Assembly: GCA_946222495.1 (NCBI GenBank)
Contig: CAMICF010000132.1
Span: 1-8,163, forward strand
Reading direction: 5' to 3'
From: an uncultured Janibacter sp.
GTDB taxonomy: Bacteria; Actinomycetota; Actinomycetes; Actinomycetales; Dermatophilaceae
DNA: 8,163 nt
The stretch's first letter is position 1. Every line of letters starts with the position of its first letter. The notes under the pieces are model-generated. The model made no database searches, was not told the DNA's origin, and saw nothing but the letters and a program-made list of their open reading frames with translations. The translations under genes were made by a program, and so were the position numbers. This document shows, piece after piece, positions 5,645 to 8,163 of the stretch.

Positions 5645-7225
5645 ATGACCACCTCGTCCGCTGCTGACGTCGCTGCGGCCTCCGCCGGCATCTCGTACGG
5701 CGCCACCATCATCTCGGCGCTGCAGCGCTACCCCGATCGCGAAGCCTTCGTACTCGGCGAGCGAAGCGTGACCTATGCCGAGGTGAGCGATCAGCTGAGC
5801 CGCATGCAGCAAGTGCTCGCGGCCTTCGGGATCGGCCACGGCGGCGGCGTGGGGGCGCTGGCACCCAACCTGCCCGAGGTGTGGATCTACCAGGCGGCCT
5901 CGAACCTCATCGGGTCGCGTTACACCGGTCTGCACCCGCTTGATTCCGTCGAGGACCACGTGTGGATCTGCGACGACGCCGAGATCGAGGTGCTCGCCGT
6001 GCACCCGCTCTTCGCAGAGGTCGGACGCGCGGTCCTCGAGCGCTCGACGAGCGTGCGCCACCTGCTCGTCTTCGGCGAGTGCGAGGTCGGGGAGAACCTG
6101 TACTCGCTCATGGCCGATCACGAGCCGCGCCCCCTAGAGCCTGGCCCAGCCACCGAGGACGACGTCTCGTGGCTGCAGTACACCGGCGGTACCACGGGTC
6201 GCCCGAAGGGGGTGATGGTCGCTGGCCGGGCCATGGTCGAGCTCGCCAAGGTGGCGCAGACAAGCTGGCAGCTGCCAGAGGTGCCCCGATATCTCGTTGC
6301 AGCCCCCATCACCCACGCCGGGGTGCTGCCGGTCTTCGCCACGCTCTCTCGCGGCGGCACGGTGATCCTCATGCAGTCCTTCGAGCCGAAGTCCTACGTC
6401 AAGGAGATCGAGCGGGTCCGGGCCAACTGCACCTTTGGCGTGCCGACGATGATCAACGCGATCCTCGACCACACAACCCCCGAGGACGGCGACCTGAGCA
6501 GCCTCGAGACCTTCATCTACAGCGCCGCCCCCATCTCCCCGACTCGCCTCACCCAGGCGCTGGACCGCTTCGGTGCCAAGCTGGTGCAGATCTACGGGCA
6601 GACCGAGTGCGCGGGGGTGGCCACCAGCCTGCACCGGGAGGAGCACGACCCGCACGGTCGCGCCGAGCTGCTCACAAGCTGTGGCCGGCCGGTGCTGGGG
6701 ACCGCCATCCGGGTCGTCGACGCCAATGGCGCGGACGTGCCGGACGGAACCCCCGGCGAGCTCGTCGTGCGTTCGCGCGCGGTCATGTCGGGCTACTGGA
6801 AACTGCCCGAACTCACCGAAACCACCCTGCGCGGCGGGTGGTTGCACACCGGCGACGTCGTCATTCGGGACACCCAGGGATACCTGACGATCGTCGACCG
6901 GACGAAGGACCTGATCATCACCGGCGGTTTCAACGTCTACCCCAAGGAGGTCGAGGACGCCATCTCCATGCACCCGGCCGTAGCCGCGGTCGCCGTCGTG
7001 GGTCTGCCCGACCCAAAGTGGGGCGAGGCCGTCACCGCCTTCGTCGTGCTCCACGACCGACAGACCGTCGAGGTGGCCGAGCTCCAGCGGATCGTCCACG
7101 ACGCCAAGGGCTCGCACCAGACGCCGAAGGCCGTGCACTTCATCGATGAGCTACCGCAGACCGCCGTCGGCAAGATCGACAAGAAGCAGCTGCGGGCGCG
7201 CGACATGAGGGCGGGCCAGGCATGA
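5645..7225 (+). CDS. Acyl-CoA ligase (AMP-forming), FadD8-like
   Basis: This protein has 526 residues from ATG 5645, or 528 from ATG 5639; the AAAGG site is correctly spaced only for 5645. It is an intact ANL-superfamily ligase: P-loop YTGGTTGRPKG (179-189), with Gly in place of the usual Ser, as in FadD8; A5 YGQTE (317-321); TGD with Asp404; hinge DRTKD (418-422) followed by ITGGFNVYPKEVED; and catalytic Lys510 in AVGKIDKK. The early TALHPL-like segment (here TGLHPLDS) and the PLSHAG-like segment (here PITHAG) match my memory of the mycobacterial FadD8 branch. It should activate a carboxylic acid to its CoA thioester. It follows ligase 2 by 54 nt and overlaps the next crotonase gene by ATGA. 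It is clearly a different subfamily from the other two ligases, so this is not a recent tandem duplication. The substrate is unknown. Confidence 0.92.
   Translation: MTTSSAADVAAASAGISYGATIISALQRYPDREAFVLGERSVTYAEVSDQLSRMQQVLAAFGIGHGGGVGALAPNLPEVWIYQAASNLIGSRYTGLHPLDSVEDHVWICDDAEIEVLAVHPLFAEVGRAVLERSTSVRHLLVFGECEVGENLYSLMADHEPRPLEPGPATEDDVSWLQYTGGTTGRPKGVMVAGRAMVELAKVAQTSWQLPEVPRYLVAAPITHAGVLPVFATLSRGGTVILMQSFEPKSYVKEIERVRANCTFGVPTMINAILDHTTPEDGDLSSLETFIYSAAPISPTRLTQALDRFGAKLVQIYGQTECAGVATSLHREEHDPHGRAELLTSCGRPVLGTAIRVVDANGADVPDGTPGELVVRSRAVMSGYWKLPELTETTLRGGWLHTGDVVIRDTQGYLTIVDRTKDLIITGGFNVYPKEVEDAISMHPAVAAVAVVGLPDPKWGEAVTAFVVLHDRQTVEVAELQRIVHDAKGSHQTPKAVHFIDELPQTAVGKIDKKQLRARDMRAGQA
7216..7225 (+). 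promoter_or_regulatory. ATGA stop/start overlap, ligase 3 to second crotonase
   Basis: The TGA at 7223-7225 overlaps the ATG at 7222-7224, within the same CCAGGCATGA string seen at 2106-2115. A second in-frame ATG at 7228 stands 7 nt after AGG (7218-7220), so initiation two codons downstream is an alternative. Either way the two genes are translationally coupled. Confidence 0.55.
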
Positions 7226-8004
7226 CCATGACGTCAGTCCTCCGGCAGGACAGGGGCCCGGTCACCACGCTGACACTGAGTCGCCCCGAGCGGATGAATG
7301 CTCTCGGGTCGGACCTGCTCACCGAGCTAGACGAGCACGTCGCGGCGGTCGCCCACGACCCGGGAGTGCGCGTCCTGGTCGTGACCGCCACGGGGAGAGC
7401 CTTCTGCGCGGGTGCCGACCTCAAGGAGATTCTCGGACCCGGCGGGCAGCTCAACGTGCCTCGGATGCTCCTCTTCGAACGGCAGGCCCAGGCGACCTTC
7501 GCCCGGTTGGCCGCTGTGCCCAAGCCGGTCATCGCTGGCCTGAATGGTGTGACCATGGCCGGGGGGCTGGAGTTGGCGCTGCACTGCGACGTGGTGATCG
7601 CCTCCTCGAACGCCCGCATCGGTGACGGCCACATCAACTACGGCCTGCTCCCCGGCGCTGGCGGTGCCTCCCGCCTGCCTCGGGTGGTGGGCCCGACGCG
7701 GGCCAAGTACCTCGCCTTCACCGGTGAGCTGCTCACGGCGGAGCAGGCCATGGAGATGGGGTTGGTCCACGAGGTCGTCGCGGCGGACCAGCTCGACGAC
7801 CGGGCGCAGGAACTCGCGGCCACGATCGCCCGGCGCAGCCCGAGCGCACTGCGCCTGTTTAAGCAGGTCATCGACGACGGCCTCGACCAGCCGTTGGGCA
7901 GTGCCCTGCGTCTGGAGCTGCTGGCGACGGCGGAGCACCTGCACAGCGGGGACGTCGAGGAGGGTCTGCGGGCTTTCGTGGGCAAGCGCGAACCCGTCTT
8001 CTAG
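7222..8004 (+). CDS. Crotonase-fold enoyl-CoA hydratase/isomerase family protein
   Basis: This 260-residue protein has normal length for the family. The first oxyanion-hole segment is AFCAGADLKEIL (Phe61 to Leu71). The second, LNGVTMAGGLELAL, keeps the first hydratase glutamate (Glu117, equivalent to rat Glu144). The second catalytic position lies in GDGHINYGLLPGAGG and is His137 instead of Glu164. The PGAGG loop after it is like that of classical hydratases and unlike the PDGG of the first crotonase in this operon. The C-terminal stretch ARRSPSALRLFKQ is also typical. It may be a hydratase with altered chemistry, or a hydrolase, lyase or isomerase acting on a cyclic or substituted enoyl-CoA; family membership is certain and reaction is not. 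Translation is coupled to the FadD8-like ligase by an ATGA overlap. The stop is 26 nt before the next dehydrogenase gene. Confidence 0.92.
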   Translation: MTMTSVLRQDRGPVTTLTLSRPERMNALGSDLLTELDEHVAAVAHDPGVRVLVVTATGRAFCAGADLKEILGPGGQLNVPRMLLFERQAQATFARLAAVPKPVIAGLNGVTMAGGLELALHCDVVIASSNARIGDGHINYGLLPGAGGASRLPRVVGPTRAKYLAFTGELLTAEQAMEMGLVHEVVAADQLDDRAQELAATIARRSPSALRLFKQVIDDGLDQPLGSALRLELLATAEHLHSGDVEEGLRAFVGKREPVF

Positions 8005-8013
8005 GACCAGAGC

Positions 8014-8020
8014 AGAGGAA
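8014..8020 (+). promoter_or_regulatory. Ribosome binding site for the last, partial gene
   Basis: AGAGGAA ends 10 nt before the ATG at 8031 and supports a real gene beginning there, even though only 44 codons are in view. Confidence 0.6.
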
Positions 8021-8030
8021 CGGGACGACG

Positions 8031-8163
8031 ATGACGCCCACCGCCAGGGACACCCCGGAGCTGGCCGACTTCCGAGCGAGCGTGCGGGCACTGTCCCGGT
8101 CGCGCTTGCTCGACGGGTATCTCCACCGGGCACGGGGGGGTGGGCCTTACCCCCGGGACATGT
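8031..8163 (+). CDS. Probable acyl-CoA dehydrogenase, N-terminus only (3' end outside window)
   Basis: An ATG with a well-placed AGAGGAA site opens a frame that has no stop through the end of the window, giving 44 codons plus one base. The visible peptide contains ELADFRASVRALSRS followed by LLDGYLHRAR and YPRDM. This resembles the first helices of acyl-CoA dehydrogenases, in which an FR..VR helix is followed by a basic stretch and a P.(D/E) segment before the LG helix. The run GGG after RAR is not something I recognise. The position fits: ligase, crotonase, then dehydrogenase, mirroring the ligase-dehydrogenase-crotonase block upstream. The flavin and substrate motifs lie outside the window, so the assignment rests on the N-terminal pattern and context. 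It is not a copy of the dehydrogenase at 2112-3272, whose N-terminus differs. Confidence 0.62.
   Translation, partial: MTPTARDTPELADFRASVRALSRSRLLDGYLHRARGGGPYPRDM

Noticed and set aside
3755..6121. A 788-codon open frame on the minus strand running under the first crotonase and the next two ligases
   Set aside because: It lies opposite three clearly functional genes, has no recognisable motif, and is rich in Asp, Arg, Gly, Val and His as expected for the complement of G+C-rich codons. It is a shadow frame.
1..8163. Mobile element, CRISPR array, RNA gene, defence or biosynthetic (PKS/NRPS) system
   Set aside because: No terminal repeats, transposase, direct-repeat array or RNA gene was seen. 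The three adenylating enzymes are stand-alone acyl-CoA ligases with no carrier-protein or condensation domains, and their neighbours are catabolic.

Overview
The window looks like chromosomal or large-plasmid DNA of a high-G+C actinobacterium. The sequence is very G+C-rich, with a strong preference for G or C in third codon positions. The proteins resemble the FadD/FadE/EchA families expanded in Rhodococcus, Gordonia, Nocardioides, Mycobacterium and their relatives. No 16S rRNA, tRNA or other taxonomic marker is present, so genus is not assigned.

All eight genes lie on the + strand, with gaps of at most 60 nt and three stop/start overlaps, so this is the interior of one long operon. In order they are: the 3' part of a MaoC-type (R-specific) enoyl-CoA hydratase (1-402, start outside the window); an AlkK-like acyl-CoA ligase (448-2115); a long-chain/isovaleryl-type acyl-CoA dehydrogenase (2112-3272); a crotonase-fold protein of PaaG-like isomerase type (3269-4009); a FadD13-like acyl-CoA ligase (4070-5590); a FadD8-like acyl-CoA ligase (5645-7225); a second crotonase-fold protein (7222-8004); and the N-terminus of a probable second acyl-CoA dehydrogenase (8031 to the window end). 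I see no promoter, terminator, regulator, transporter, RNA gene, mobile element or CRISPR array. The gaps (45, 60, 54 and 26 nt) hold ribosome binding sites and little else.

Together the genes form a beta-oxidation-type catabolic module. Ligases use ATP to turn carboxylic acids into acyl-CoAs, acyl-CoA dehydrogenases introduce a 2,3 double bond, and MaoC/crotonase enzymes hydrate, isomerise or otherwise process the enoyl-CoA. No 3-hydroxyacyl-CoA dehydrogenase or thiolase is visible; these would have to lie outside the window or elsewhere in the genome. The substrate cannot be read from the sequence. Three different ligase subfamilies in one operon, plus two crotonases that lack the normal pair of catalytic glutamates, argue against simple housekeeping fatty-acid oxidation. 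They suggest a dedicated pathway for an unusual acid, such as an alicyclic, branched, terpenoid, steroid side-chain or aryl-alkanoic acid. That is inference. I see no sign of a wholly new kind of system; the interest is in the enzyme complement and active-site substitutions.
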